A stretch of 64,000 bases of DNA from Dendrocalamus latiflorus (GCA_017311315.1 CM029653.1:41417122-41481121); one strand, 5' to 3'. Shown: positions 1 to 11,160, counted from the first letter of the stretch. Notes: generated by a model not told the origin, from the sequence alone. Translations and numbers: made by a program.

Positions 1-550
1 GTCACTTGTGTCAACTGTATGACGCTGCCACCGGCCACCAAGCAGTAGAAGGGGTATTTTTGCTAATGCCATGTGTATACTAAAATTTTTGTAAGTATGG
101 ATCCGAATAGTACCATATATGCCAAAGATTTACATTTCTATGGAAAAGAAATGTCCAGATATAGTTATAACATTGACACAAGTTATAGAGCGGGGTAATG
201 TGGACATAGTTGCTTGCTTGTTGAATATCCCAAAAGCATTGCTATGTCAGTTCCGCACAACGTCTTTTCCTTTCTGATGAGGCCGTGGAACACATCCGTT
301 AACTTTTTTTTGGTTTATGGCTTATGATTTCTCTTAAACTATCAAAGGAGACAGTTTTTATATCGTTGTTTTGAAATGGTTTATTAGGATAATCTTTTTA
401 AAACGGCTTATTAGGATTAAATTTGTTCACACAAGTATTTACAGCCGAAAAGATCTTAAAACCTGAAATATCTGTCCAGCCAGGCAAGGAAGGAACTACG
501 AAAGTGCAAGGAAACCGATGGATTGAACAATATATCCTACACAACTGCTG
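1..550 (+). repeat. CNL-upstream module, copy 1 (5' end outside window)
   Basis: First of seven related upstream segments. It shares with the others the stretch around 'accatatatgccaaagat', the 'gacacaagttatagagc' block, the 'ggtttattaggataatct' block and the end 'gcaaggaaaccgatggattg'. Related copies lie near 752-1535, 20300-20745, 21215-21620, 46230-46705, 49655-50430 and 50535-51150, always 5' of a CNL gene or of a CNL remnant. No coding potential is seen. The reading as a co-duplicated promoter-proximal region is an inference from position. Confidence 0.75.
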
Positions 551-636
551 GCAGCCTGGCAGCCTGTATAGTTGAAATCATGAGTTTTAAATTAATTGTT
601 GACGCTGATGACCAAAACATATCCACCTGAATGATT

Positions 637-729
637 CAAGAAGGTCCAGACCAGGTCTCCTCATCCTATTGCTTCCTCCTTCCTTTCCTTTGAACAGCTA
701 GCTGGTAGCCTGAAAGAGAGCCATGGCTG
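637..729 (+). pseudogene. Beheaded CNL: 5'UTR plus ATGGCTGA stub
   Basis: Positions 640-729 match the leader directly before CNL1, CNL2 and CNL3: the 'gtccagaccag' block, the 'cttcctccttcctttcc' tract and 'gcctgaaagagagccatgg'. The match includes the start codon at 722-724 and stops after ATGGCTGA. From 730 the sequence switches to the next upstream module ('tatccaaacaaag'). This is the remnant of a further CNL copy whose body was deleted just after the start codon, leaving promoter and leader. The match is seen directly; the deletion history is inferred. Confidence 0.75.
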
Positions 730-751
730 ATATCCAAACAAAGCTCATATG

Positions 752-1535
752 TAAAAGTTCCCCCGAATCTAAATAAATCATATGTAAAATCGATAATAAA
801 ACATCGACAGAGCTCATTTGTTATATTTAAAAAATTCGAACAAACAGTGCACATAAAATATTAATTAATACAGGTAATTAAGTTGGCTAATTAGTCAGCT
901 TAATTACAAGCCGTCCAGTGGAGAGGTGGCAGGTTGCTTGCCGCCCGACCACGGGGCTCTAGGTCACATGTGTCAGCTCCATGACGCTGCTGCCCAGCCA
1001 TCGAACAACAGAAGGAACATTTTTGCTAATACCATATATATACTAAAATTTTATAAATACAGATCCAAATAGTACCATATATGCCAAAGATTCACATTTC
1101 TACGGAAAAGAAATATCCAGATATCGTTATAACATTGACACAAGTTATAGAGCAGGGTAACGTGGACATAGTTGCCTACTTGCTGAATATCCCAAAAGCA
1201 TTGCTGTGTTAGTTCCGCACAACGTCTTTTCCTTCCGGATGAGGCCGTGGAACACATCCTTTAACTTCTTTTCGGCTTATGATTTATGACTTGTCTTAAA
1301 CTATCAAAGAAGACAGCTTTTACACCGTTATTTCGAAACAGTTTATTAGAACAATCTTTTTAAAGCGACTTATTGATATTAAATTTATTCACACAAACGC
1401 TTATATTAGACATAAACTGCAGCTGAAAAGATCTTAAAACCTGAAATCTCTGTCCAAGCCAGGCAAGGAAGGAACTACGAAAGTGCAAGGAAATCGATGG
1501 ATTGAACAATACATCCTACACAACTGCTGGCAGTG
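752..1535 (+). repeat. CNL-upstream module, copy 2
   Basis: Full-length module directly 5' of CNL1. It opens with an AT-rich part (752-905: 'cgaatctaaataaatcata'), then 'gaggtggcaggttgcttgcc' at about 922, then the blocks shared with copy 1. It ends near 1535 with 'aaatcgatggattgaacaa' and 'cctacacaactgctggcag'. The same order occurs twice before CNL3. About 200 bp of unique leader separate it from the CNL1 ATG. Confidence 0.75.
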
Positions 1536-1731
1536 AACCTCCCCCAGCAAATTCGTCTTCGCCATAGTGCCCACACGCATGCATTATTGGCGCAAAAGTT
1601 GATAGTGACGCAGACAACCAAAACATATCGACCTAACTCAAGCTCCAGACCAGAGCTCCACATCCTGTAGTAAACTTTTGCTTCTTCCTTCCTATCCTTT
1701 GAACAGCTAGCTGGTAGCCTGAAAGAGAGCC

Positions 1732-4700
1732 ATGGCTGAGTCGCTGCTTCTTCCCGTGGTGCGTGGGGTGGCCGGCAAGGCCGCCGACGCGCTCGTCCAC
1801 AGCGTGACCGGCATATGGGGCGTCGACGACGACCGCGGCAAGCTGGAGCGCCAGCTGCTGGCCGTCCATCTCAAACTGGCCGACGCCGAGGTGAAGAGCG
1901 AGACTGCCCCCGCCATCAAGAGGTGGATGAAGGACCTCAAGGCCGTCGCCTACGAGGCCGACGACGTCCTCGACGACTTCCAGTACGAGGCGCTGCGCCG
2001 TGAGGCCCAGATCGGCGGGTCCACCACCCGCAAGGTACTCAGCTACTCCACCCACCATAGTCCGGTTCTGTTCCGTCTTACCATGAGCAGGAAGCTGAGA
2101 AATGTCCTCAAGAAGATCAACGAGCTTGTTGTGGAGATGAACACGTTTGGCCTGGCGGAGAACCGTGCAGAGGTACCGCAAGTTCTTTATCGCCAGACGC
2201 ACTCTGGACTAGACGAGTACTCAGAGATCTTTGGCAGAGACGACGACAAGGAGGTGGTGATCAAGCTGCTGCTCGACCAGCGAGATCAGCAGAAGGTGCA
2301 GGTGCTGCCTATAATAGGGATGGGGGGTTTGGGCAAGACCACACTAGCGAAGATGGTGTACAATGACCGCAGGGTTCAGACGCACTTTGAGCTGAAGATG
2401 TGGCACTGTGTGTCAGAAAACTTTGATGCTTGTCCTCTTGTGAAATCCATCATTGAATTGGCTAAAGGTGGAACATGCGGACCGTCCGACACCATCGAGC
2501 AGTTGCGCAAACAACTGCTGGATGCCATTGGCAGGAAAAGGTTTCTACTCGTTCTTGACGATGTGTGGAATGAAGATGAGCGAAAGTGGGAGGACGACCT
2601 GAAGCCACTGCTATGTTCTGATGGTGGACCGGGAAGCGTTATAGTCGTCACAAGTCGGAGCCAGCAAGTGGCCTCTATAATGGGCACGCTAGGACCCCAT
2701 AAGCTATCATGTTTGAGTGTTCATAATTCATGGAAACTGTTCTCAAAGAAAGCATTTAGCAAAGGAGTAGAAGAGAAAAAAGAATTGGTCATCATCGGCA
2801 AACGTATTGTCGAGAAATGCAAGGGTCTGCCTCTTGCTCTAAAGACAATGGGTGGCTTGATGAGTTCAAAACAGCAATTGCAGGAATGGGAGGCCATCGA
2901 AAAAAGCAATGTTGGGGATAATGTCAGAGGAAGAGATGAGATCTTGTCCATACTAAAATTGAGCTACAGGCACCTATCATCTGAAACGAAGCAATGCTTT
3001 GCCTTTTGTGCAGTTTTCCCGAAGGACTATGAGATGGACAAGGACATGTTGATCCAACTATGGATGGCAAATGGTTTTATTCAAGAAGATGGGACAATGG
3101 ATTTGGCACAGAAAGGAGAATTCATTTTCCATGATTTGGTTTGGAGATCCTTCCTCCAAGATGTGAAACCGAAGCAAATTCATTTTCTTCGTGGCACAAC
3201 ATACAAGTCAGTCGGTTGTAAAATGCATGATTTAATGCATGACCTAGCAAAAGATGTCACAGACGAATGTGCAACTATAGAAGAGTTGATTCAGCAGAAA
3301 GCATCTGTAAAAGATGTCCGTCACATGCAGAAGTTAAAACTGACGTCACAAAGCAGAGGTGTGCTGAAAGGCACATCTCTCCGCACTTTGTTAGAGCCAA
3401 TAACATCACACAAGGATCGTAAGGAGTTAAAGCTGACGTCATTGAGAGTGTTGTGCTGCTACAATCCTTCTATTATCCATAGCAAGGTCATAAATGCAAA
3501 ACATTTACGATATCTCGACCTTTCTGGGTCTAAAATTGTTAGCTTGCCAAATTCAATATGTGTGATGTATAACTTACAATCGCTGAGGCTCAATAATTGC
3601 GAAAATCTAAAATATTTGCCGGAAGATATGAGATCTTTGAGGAAGCTCATCCACCTTTATCTTTTTGAATGTACAAGTTTGGAACGGATGCCACCGAATG
3701 TCAGTCTATTGAAGAATCTTCACACACTAACAACATTTGTCGTGGACACTGAAGTTGGTCGTGGAATCGAGGAGCTCAAATACCTGCGGCACCTTGGCAA
3801 CAGGTTGGAACTGTACAATTTGAGAAAAATAAAGAGCTGGAAAAATGCAAAGGAAGCCAATCTCCAGCAGAAGCAAAATCTAACTGAATTATTTTTGTAT
3901 TGGGGTCGTAAAGAAAAATACGTACCTGAAGATGAGATCAGTAATGACGAGGAAGTGTTGGAGTCACTTGCACCTCATAGTGAGCTCCAAATTTTGGAGG
4001 TACATGGATACGGTGGCCTAGAAATATCACAATGGATGAGTGACCCTCACAAGTTCCGGTGCCTAAGAAAGCTGCATATATCCAACTGCCCAAGATGCAA
4101 GGATCTACCTGTGGTATGGTTGTCAGCCTCTCTTGAGTATTTGAGCTTACGCAACATGGGTAGCCTAACCACATTAAGTAGGAGCATTAAGGTGGAAGCT
4201 GAAGGATACAATACCCCTGTGCAATTTTTCCCAAAGTTAACGGAGATGTTCTTAAGTGAGCTACCGAGCTTGGAGAGATGGGCAGAAAGAAATCCAGGAG
4301 AGCCTAATAGCCGGGTAATGTTTCCCCAGCTCGAAACACTCGGTATAGGCGATTGCCCGAAACTTGCGAGTGTTCCAGTGGGCCCAGTTCTCAAAAACTT
4401 GTATATAGGAGGATGCTGCAGCCTTCCAATCAGCTCACTCGCACATCTAACAACATTGTCCAAGCTCGAATACACGGTACAAGATATTGTTCCTATGAAC
4501 ATGCCGCTGGGCTCTTGGCCATCTCTCGTAAGATTAGAGGTTAGTTCGCTGGCAAACATGATGGTGATGCCTCTGGAGGGCCAGCAAAGCCAAAGCCAAA
4601 CTGCTCTAGAAAACCTTCGGAGTTTGACTCTAGATGGTCCCAAGTGCTTCGTAACAGCACCCAGTCTGTCAAAGCCGCATCTTGGGCTTTGGAAGTGCTT

Positions 4701-5319
4701 CGCCTTTGTGGAGGAACTGTACATTAAAGGATGCAAGGAGCTTGTCTGCTGGCCAGTGGATGAGCTCCGATGCTTGGTTCGCCTCCGGTCTCTGGAAATT
4801 TGGGATTGTCACAAGCTGGAGGGGAAGGGTTCATCATCCGAGGAAATCCTTCCGCTGCCCAAGCTGCAGAAGTTAGTTTTTTGGGGTTGTGGCAGTTTGC
4901 TCGAGATTCCGAAGCTGCCCGCATCCCTTGAGCAATTGACGGTGTTGTACTGCGGAAGTTTGGTGGCGTTGCCGTCAAACCTCAGAAATCTGGCAAAGCT
5001 GAGGGAGCTCGACATGCAGCAGTGCAGTGGCCTGAAAACATTGCCTGATGGGATGGATGGTCTCACTTCTCTTGAGCGATTGTGGGTTTTGGGTTGTCCA
5101 GGGATGGAGAAATTCCCGGAGGGTCTCCTCCTGCGGCTCCCGACCCTCAATGACCTATTAATACATGGCTGCCCCGACTTGCAAAGACGTTGCAGACAAG
5201 GCGGGGAGTATTTTCACTTGGTCTCTTCTATTCCAAATGTAGACATTCCAGCAGTAGAACCCAACAACAACAACAAGAAGAAGAGGAGGTTTTTGAAGAG
5301 GCTCCTCCCCTCCTGCTGA
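1732..5319 (+). CDS. CNL1: CC-NB-ARC-LRR disease resistance protein (RGA2/RGA3-like), 1195 aa
   Basis: Intracellular immune receptor of the plant CNL class, expected to sense pathogen effectors and trigger cell death; the ligand is unknown. An Rx-type coiled-coil domain covers about residues 1-150, with the EDVID-equivalent EADDVLDDF at about 75. The NB-ARC follows in canonical order: P-loop GMGGLGKTT (196-204), RNBS-A around MWHCVSENFD (223-232), kinase-2 LLVLDDVW (272-279), RNBS-B GSVIVVTSR (301-309), GLPLAL (365-370), RNBS-D CFAFCAVFPKDYE (422-434) and MHD (498-500). Irregular LRRs run from about 540 to 1160. A basic tail KKKRRFLKRLLPSC ends the protein. The start sits in a strong context (GCCATGGC) conserved in all three paralogs. 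The reading frame is a single uninterrupted exon. Every key NB-ARC motif is present, so it looks functional. Relative to CNL3 it lacks 9 + 13 residues near 560 and one LRR block near 890. Confidence 0.95.
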   Translation: MAESLLLPVVRGVAGKAADALVHSVTGIWGVDDDRGKLERQLLAVHLKLADAEVKSETAPAIKRWMKDLKAVAYEADDVLDDFQYEALRREAQIGGSTTRKVLSYSTHHSPVLFRLTMSRKLRNVLKKINELVVEMNTFGLAENRAEVPQVLYRQTHSGLDEYSEIFGRDDDKEVVIKLLLDQRDQQKVQVLPIIGMGGLGKTTLAKMVYNDRRVQTHFELKMWHCVSENFDACPLVKSIIELAKGGTCGPSDTIEQLRKQLLDAIGRKRFLLVLDDVWNEDERKWEDDLKPLLCSDGGPGSVIVVTSRSQQVASIMGTLGPHKLSCLSVHNSWKLFSKKAFSKGVEEKKELVIIGKRIVEKCKGLPLALKTMGGLMSSKQQLQEWEAIEKSNVGDNVRGRDEILSILKLSYRHLSSETKQCFAFCAVFPKDYEMDKDMLIQLWMANGFIQEDGTMDLAQKGEFIFHDLVWRSFLQDVKPKQIHFLRGTTYKSVGCKMHDLMHDLAKDVTDECATIEELIQQKASVKDVRHMQKLKLTSQSRGVLKGTSLRTLLEPITSHKDRKELKLTSLRVLCCYNPSIIHSKVINAKHLRYLDLSGSKIVSLPNSICVMYNLQSLRLNNCENLKYLPEDMRSLRKLIHLYLFECTSLERMPPNVSLLKNLHTLTTFVVDTEVGRGIEELKYLRHLGNRLELYNLRKIKSWKNAKEANLQQKQNLTELFLYWGRKEKYVPEDEISNDEEVLESLAPHSELQILEVHGYGGLEISQWMSDPHKFRCLRKLHISNCPRCKDLPVVWLSASLEYLSLRNMGSLTTLSRSIKVEAEGYNTPVQFFPKLTEMFLSELPSLERWAERNPGEPNSRVMFPQLETLGIGDCPKLASVPVGPVLKNLYIGGCCSLPISSLAHLTTLSKLEYTVQDIVPMNMPLGSWPSLVRLEVSSLANMMVMPLEGQQSQSQTALENLRSLTLDGPKCFVTAPSLSKPHLGLWKCFAFVEELYIKGCKELVCWPVDELRCLVRLRSLEIWDCHKLEGKGSSSEEILPLPKLQKLVFWGCGSLLEIPKLPASLEQLTVLYCGSLVALPSNLRNLAKLRELDMQQCSGLKTLPDGMDGLTSLERLWVLGCPGMEKFPEGLLLRLPTLNDLLIHGCPDLQRRCRQGGEYFHLVSSIPNVDIPAVEPNNNNKKKRRFLKRLLPSC

Positions 5320-5491
5320 CTCTCAACTGATCGAGGTAATGCTCCTTCATGCATCTCGTCTCTGTTTTTAACGCTTCACGTATATTACCAACACGAATCA
5401 AAAAATCTTTCATCTTCCAAAACAAGGGCGTCTTAATTTCTAATCCGGATGATGTCTAGACACTCCTTGTTACCGATTACCTCCCGGGATC

Positions 5492-5697
5492 TGTTACGAA
5501 ATATGCCCTGAATTACTTTGCTTTATTTCTTGCAAATCTAGCAATGCCTAAACTGATTACAAGCATATCAATTTATATGCCTAAGACTCCTAATAGCAAA
5601 CGACTAGGACTTCGAATTGGACGCTACTTCAATTCGAATTACAGATGAAATCGAACTCCATTACGATAGGACTCTTAAGTCAAGAATAAATCTAACA
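5492..5697 (-). repeat. LTR (left copy; 3' LTR in element orientation)
   Basis: 206 bp, TG...CA ends. It differs from its partner at 7766-7971 by only a few bases (for example aagcat/aaacat, gatagg/gctagg, gaataa/gattaa), which suggests a fairly recent insertion. Confidence 0.92.
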
Positions 5698-5734
5698 ATC
5701 TCCCCCTTAATCTTGACTTTCTAACTTCTTTCCA

Positions 5735-6657
5735 TCTTGTTTGAGTTTGGACGGCGACACGTCTCAAACGTCCCTGACTCAACTCATCTTCAGAGCACTT
5801 CATCTTCGCTGAGCGCTTCAGCAACGAACGCTTTCTTCGTCTTCGGCTTTGGGCACTCTGAAGCGAAGTGTCCATAATCATTGCAGTTATAACACCTCAC
5901 TTTTGCCTTATCAAACCTCTGACCTTTACGGCCATTGCCATCACCCCTGGAAGCGTTCTTGCCTTCACGCTATGATTGAGCCTCCCACTCGGCGCGAGTC
6001 AACAAGAGTTGTCCTTCACCTTTGTTGCTAGTGTCATGGATGCGTTCCTCATACGCCTTAAGACGACCGATGACCTCCTCCATGGTCAGTCTTTAGGTCT
6101 CCAAATTGCTCTATGACTGAAGCAATCGGGAGAAACTGTGAGGGAATAGCACGAAGGAATTTCTTTACCACATACAACTCTTCCACCTTCTCGCCAAGGG
6201 CCCGTATCTTGTTGACGATGACCGTCAACCGGACGGCGAAGTCATTGATCGACTCCGTTTCCTTCATACGTAGCACCTCGAACTCGGTCTTGAGCGTTTG
6301 TACCTTTGCTTCCTTCACGCGATCTGCGCTAAGATGCATCTCTTTCAATGCCTCCCACGCAGCTTTGGCCGTCTCCTTTTCGGCCAGTAGGAAGAGCGTT
6401 TCCTCTGGGATGCCCTGGTAGATGGCCGCCAATGCCATCTGATCTTTGCGCATATCGACGTTGCCGTTCTCGATTGCATTCCACACACCTTGAGCCTTCA
6501 TGTATACCTTCATCTTGATTGCCCATGCTGCATAATTGCTCTCCGTGAGCATCGGATAATGCAGCGAGATGGCGGAACTCTCCTTCGCCATCGCACCGGA
6601 TGATGCCTCGTTGCCGTCGAGACCGCTTCCCGAATCACGCGACATGATCTTGGGCAC
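5735..6657 (-). pseudogene. gag: Copia-type gag (UBN2/Retrotran_gag_2) with zinc knuckle, frameshifted
   Basis: The 5' part (6657 down to about 6090) is an open frame with the plant copia gag signature: YPMLTESNYAAWAIKMKVYM near residue 34, then ETAKAAWEALKEMH and the VEELYVVKKFLRAIPSQF region. After FGDLKT the frame is lost. It resumes in another frame (MEEVIGRLKAYEERIHD at about 6080), meets an in-frame TAG near 5975, and continues to a CCHC zinc knuckle CYNCNDYGHFASEC at about 5894-5853. The gag of this copy is therefore dead. No pol follows; the polypurine tract is reached about 150 bp later. Confidence 0.85.
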
Positions 6658-7765
6658 GGATCAAAAACTCCGGCTACTTTGAAGGCTCTTGGACCGGGAG
6701 AAAAAACGGAGGAAAAATTGATGTTTTCCTTTTTCTCCTTTTCCTGAATTTTGCTCTTGCTCTTCTGCGTTTTGGGTGCTAGATCTGGTGCTTGGGATCT
6801 CTTTTAAAAGATGGTGGGAGCAGCCGACTTGGAATTGGACTCCGCTCGGCCGGCTCTGTTTGGACTCGGATTAATTTGCCAAAACCGAGCCCGAGTCGGG
6901 AGAAACTGCCCGCACGCCCTTTTCTTTTCTTCCTCACTCCCTGGGCTTCCTCCTCCATCAAGCCCAGCCGTCTTCCCTCGTGCTCCTCCACCACCGGCGT
7001 GCGGACGCGCCGCCCTGCGCTCGGCCGCTCCCCCTTTCGGCCGCGCCTCCTCCACCTCGAGTTCGGCCGGTCCCCCTTGCTCTCGCCGGCCGCGGCCTGT
7101 GCCCCCCTCTTCCTCGGCGGCGCCTCCCCCGTCTCTTCTCCTCGCGGTGGACGGCGGCGTCCTCCTCCTCGCCTCGCGCGGCTCCCCCGTCGGCAGCGCC
7201 TCCTCCTCCTCTTCGCCTGCGCGGCGGAGCCGTCTTGCTTCTCCCGCACGCGGCGCGGTGGTGGAGGCGGAGGCGGCTCCGCGGCGGTGGGCGTCTCGGG
7301 CGCAGCGGTGGCGAAGGCGGTCGGATCCGGCCGTATCCGACCGGATCTACTCGGGGGCGACGGCGACGGCGGTCAGATCCGGCCGGATCCGACTGGATCT
7401 GCTGAGGGGCGACGGCGATGGCGGCCTCAGCTCGGCAGCGGAGGCGGATGAAATCCGGCGGCGCGGTGGTCTGTCGGGCAGCGGCTGCTCTTCCTTCCCT
7501 TCCCACGGGCGGCGGTGGCAGTGGTGAACTCGGTGGTGGATTGGGCCAGGCGACGGCGGAGGGCGGCTCCAGGCGCGTGCGCGGGTGCGGCCGCCGGTCG
7601 GCTTCTCTGCAGCGGCGGCGGTCTTCTCTTCCGCGGCCTCAGCTTGGCGGCGGCGGATTGCAGCGGTGGCCACCCCCGGGAGCAAAGATCAACCCCCCGG
7701 GGGCAGCAGCGGAAGAACTCAGGTTTAGGCTCTTGGCTCTCGATCTCTCAAGCTCTGATACCAAT

Positions 7766-7971
7766 TGTTACGAAATATGCCCTGAATTACTTTGCTTTAT
7801 TTCTTGCAAATCTAGCAATGCCTAAACTGATTACAAACATATCAATTTATATGCCTAAGACTCCTAATAGCAAACGACTAGGACTTCGAATTGGACGCTA
7901 CTTCAATTCGAATTACAGATGAAATCGAACTCCATTACGCTAGGACTCTTAAGTCAAGATTAAATCTAACA
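7766..7971 (-). repeat. LTR (right copy; 5' LTR in element orientation)
   Basis: 206 bp partner of 5492-5697. It is immediately followed by the GGATC target duplication and by the interrupted PGDH relic. Confidence 0.92.
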
Positions 7972-7976
7972 GGATC

Positions 7977-8300
7977 AAACATGGCCGCCTCACGCGCGCT
8001 CCTCTCCAACCTGCAGCGACCGCGAGCCCTACCACGACGCCGGCGCGGGCCCGCCTCCGATCCGCGATCCTGTCGGCGGCGGCGCCGGTGGCCTCGTCGG
8101 AGCCGGCCCGCCGGATCTCGCGGTCGGGGTCGGATGGGGCGTTGCGGCCCAAGCCGGCCGTGCTTGTGGCCGAGAAGCTGAGCGAGGCCGGCCTGGCCGT
8201 GCTGCGGCAGTTCGCCGACGTGGAGGAGTGCGCGTACGGCATGTCCCCCGCCGATCTCCTCGCGAAGGTGGCGCAGTTCGACGCGCTCAGTATTAAGTAG
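7977..8300 (+). pseudogene. D-3-phosphoglycerate dehydrogenase first-exon relic
   Basis: The ATG at 7981 opens a plastid-transit-like peptide (MAASRALLSN...). After a frameshift, the frame from 8088 gives PAVLVAEKLSEAGLAVLRQF and AYGMSPADLLAKVAQFDAL. These match the N-terminus of plastidial PGDH, the first enzyme of the phosphorylated serine pathway. The match stops at 'gacgcgctc' (8289) and the frame ends at 8300. There is no NAD-binding or catalytic part, so it is an exon fragment. A sister fragment sits behind CNL3 (55306-55600) and extends further (VTREVLDAGRGRLRV). Confidence 0.75.
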
Positions 8301-8439
8301 TTAACAAGTCCTACTCAACTTTTATAACGTCACTTCATATTAACTGCCTACTATTTAGTATCTGCATGATTCCCTGAATGTTATAAGAGGATTCAAACAG
8401 TATTTATATTTCTTGGATGTTATTTGTTTGATGGACTGA

Positions 8440-11160
8440 TCCAATGACTGCTGACTTTTGTTTGGACATCTTTATGGCCTCCATTTACCTGATATTCTGT
8501 TTCAGCACTCTGCACTACGTATTCACAGAGATGCTGCCACTGGCGATGCATCTATGCGTAGCCAGATCCACAATGAATCGGCTCAGTTGGGAGTAGCGAT
8601 GCAGCATTTAGGTGCTATGTTTTTGGAACTTGGTCGGACTATGATGGTGCTTCGGATGGGGCCATCTCCTGTATGCATGCTTTTATTTTCTACCATGTTA
8701 TTTAAATGATTTTTGCACGTTCTAATTATTCTGAAAGCTTGTTCATTTTGCAGTCTGAGCTTTTGTAAATGCTGGGCCTGCTGTTTATATAAACTTTGTT
8801 GGACCAAATCCAATCATGGTTCAGGTAACGTATTAAGGTGCTCTCTCTTTGGTTTTTATGTGTCGTGCCACTCTAATCACAAACAATTCTCTCAATGTGC
8901 AGCCATCTTCTCAAAATACTCCCTTCTTTTGGAGTTTCCAGCATACCAGTTCTGGGTGGAGTTTCTGGTGCATTTCGTATTGTTGATTCTTCTCAAACAT
9001 CTGGTGGAGTTTTAAGATGGTACTTCGCCTTTCAATTCATCTGATCCTAATTTAACATCTCAAGACAGCACTGCCATAAATGTTTCCAGTGTCGATAGTA
9101 TTCGACAACATGCACAGATGGAAGAGACCCATGTGGATAATGTTAGAGCGCATTTTGGGGAATTAGGAGCAGCCAACTTAGCAGGACAGCTCACATCCAC
9201 CTGTACCAATGATGTTCCTTTGAGCATATCAGCAGAAAATTCTGCAAAGATGAACAAGCCCTCAGTGCACAGTCCATTAGACCTAGCACAAGTGGCAGGT
9301 CTGAACCACTAGGTCCTGGTGGAGGTCTCCATCCTAAGGTATTAACTATTGAGTTCTAGTGTTTAATACTGTAGGCTCAAGGAATTTTATTGTTCAGTCT
9401 GCATTTTGTTGTTGTCAATCATATCCGCATGTTGTGGGCTTGAAATTTGTTGTGGTTAGCTGCAATTTAGTTGATTATTTTAACCACACTTGCAGAGACG
9501 AAGCAGAACAGCAAAGCTATCCAGGAGTAGCAGTGATTCTGGTGAATCCCTTAATTCTTCTTCTGTCAGCAAAAGCCAAGAAGCTGTTTTGATGGGCCAG
9601 CAAGTTCTGCAAGCCCTTGTTTCACAAAATACTCATGTAAGCAGAAGCAGCATTACTTATTCTTCCCCTCGATCCTCTATGCCTCTGCCTCAGTTTGCTG
9701 GTGGAATGCCTCCAAGAGGGCAGAGTGGTGAAGGACAAGTTGATATCAGCAGCATGATATCCAGTGTGCTCAACAATCCGGTTTTTGGCAATCTACCATC
9801 AAATGTAGCAGCACAAACAGGAGTAGGTTCTGCCGATGATTTGAGGAACATGATGGAAGAGGGTACACAGAGCCCTGCTATGATGAATACTATTAAGTAA
9901 TATTGTGCAAAATGTAGATGGGCCAGGATGGGGCAAGGTGGCATTGACTTATCTAGAATGATGCAGCAAATGATGCCATCTGTATCACAAGTTCTTGGTG
10001 GAGCTGGGGCTCATCGTGTTGGTACAAATAGTGGAGAATCTAGATTGCAGGCTTGACACAATGACATGAGAGTTGGTGACACTTTAGATGGCAGATGCTT
10101 TCAGGTAAGCCATCCTATCGAATAAATAACTGCCTGCATTTGCATCTGTTCTGTTCCCTTGTTTTTTTATGGTTGGTTTGCGAAGAAATCTGGTGATGAT
10201 GACTAAAGTTGGTTGGTCCGTACTTTTTTTTTTCAATATGCATATTTGGACACTAATAATATTGTACAATCTAAAAAGTTGAAAACTGCCATGCATAATA
10301 GAAAAGAGAATTATTTATCTTTTGTTAATTTTGATAATCTCTCCTTGTATGTTAGCCGGCCGTTTCATATCAATGAGGTTCCAATTTAGTTAGTGTGGAA
10401 TCCTGAAACTTCTGTATGCAGTATATCTCATATTTTTTATTTCATTGACAGTTTGATCTTCATTGAGCTTGTCAACGCATTGAGCAACATGATTCCCCTG
10501 AGGATATTTTCAGTGCTGCCCTTGAAACTGCTGCTCAGGCTTCTGGTTAAGATGAGAGCATTCAGGGCATGCTTGAAGAGCTTGTCAGCGATCCAGAGCT
10601 TAGCAATGTATGTTCTCTACAAGTTTTTTCACAATTTAAAATAAGCTCCAAATGTCTCTGTTCTTTTTAAGCTTTTCAGCAGCTTTTGATTTTTTTCAGC
10701 AATCACTATTCATTAGACTAATAAGCTTTAGCCCAAAAGAATATGTAGTTGACACTGTAGGATGAGATTGTCGCTGAACGGTACAGTATGAGATTATATT
10801 ATATACACATCTAATATGAACTGTAATGAAACGGTGGTCCATTAGATAAATAGGTCCATACAGCTTATACCGTTGATCAAATTGAAGGGGATTATGATTA
10901 TTGGTCGGGAGTGGGATTTTTTTCCTTATCTTTCTATTATAGTGAGAAAAACTGTATTACATATCCCCCCGCCCCCCGGCACACACACACAAACATGTTA
11001 ACCCTAACCTGCTGCAAATAAATGCTATTTCTTAGGACTACTTGAACCTTTTGCTCCAACAAGTTCACCAGAGGATACTGTCAGAATCTCAGTCGAGGAA
11101 CCAGTCTTGAAGCATGATAGGGGAGGTGAACCTAGGGAATACAGGAGATTTGGTTGACAA
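8440..11160 (+). pseudogene. BAG6/scythe-like ubiquitin-domain protein relic, unit A
   Basis: Several spliced-type exons remain with intron borders, but the N-terminal ubiquitin-like domain is absent. Exon 8511-8671 (after tttcag, before gtatgc) encodes IHRDAATGDASM and QLGVAMQHLGAMFLELGRT. The next exon (8754-8825) should read NAGPAVYINFVGPNPIMVQ but carries a frameshift and stop ('gagcttttgtaaatg'). Further exons at about 8903-9022 (VSSIPVLGGVSGAFRIVD), 9495-9900 (FAGGMPPRGQSGEGQVD, SADDLRNMMEEGTQSPAMM), 9930-10110, 10455-10610 and 11030-11160 (DYLNLLLQQ-like, KHDRGGEPREY) follow. Family assignment rests on recognised motifs of plant BAG6-type chaperone-adaptor proteins. A parallel copy lies in unit B. 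Confidence 0.65.

Larger units (their letters stand above)
5487..7976 (-). mobile_element. Non-autonomous copia-type LTR retrotransposon (gag only), with TSD GGATC
   Basis: Two identical-length 206 bp LTRs (5492-5697 and 7766-7971) start TGTTACG and end TAACA. They are flanked by the direct repeat GGATC (5487-5491, 7972-7976). The element runs on the minus strand: next to the right LTR is the complement of an initiator-Met tRNA primer-binding site (TGGTATCAGAGC, 7752-7763). Next to the left LTR is the complement of a polypurine tract (TTAAGGGGGAGAT, 5698-5710). Inside are a broken gag and about 1.1 kb of GC-rich leader (6660-7750); no protease, integrase or RT is visible. The uninterrupted target 'ccaccgggatcaaacatgg' exists near 55290 behind CNL3, proving insertion into the duplicated CNL-PGDH spacer. 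Confidence 0.92.

Noticed and set aside
1633..2202. Minus-strand open frames over the 5' ends of the CNL genes (also near 21756 and 51230)
   Set aside because: They mirror the GC-rich CC/NB coding region of the + strand, are conserved only because the CNLs are, and match no family.
6779..7685. Long overlapping frames on both strands inside the copia-type element
   Set aside because: GC-rich leader between LTR and gag; repetitive Arg/Gly/Pro/Ser translations without domain or start context.
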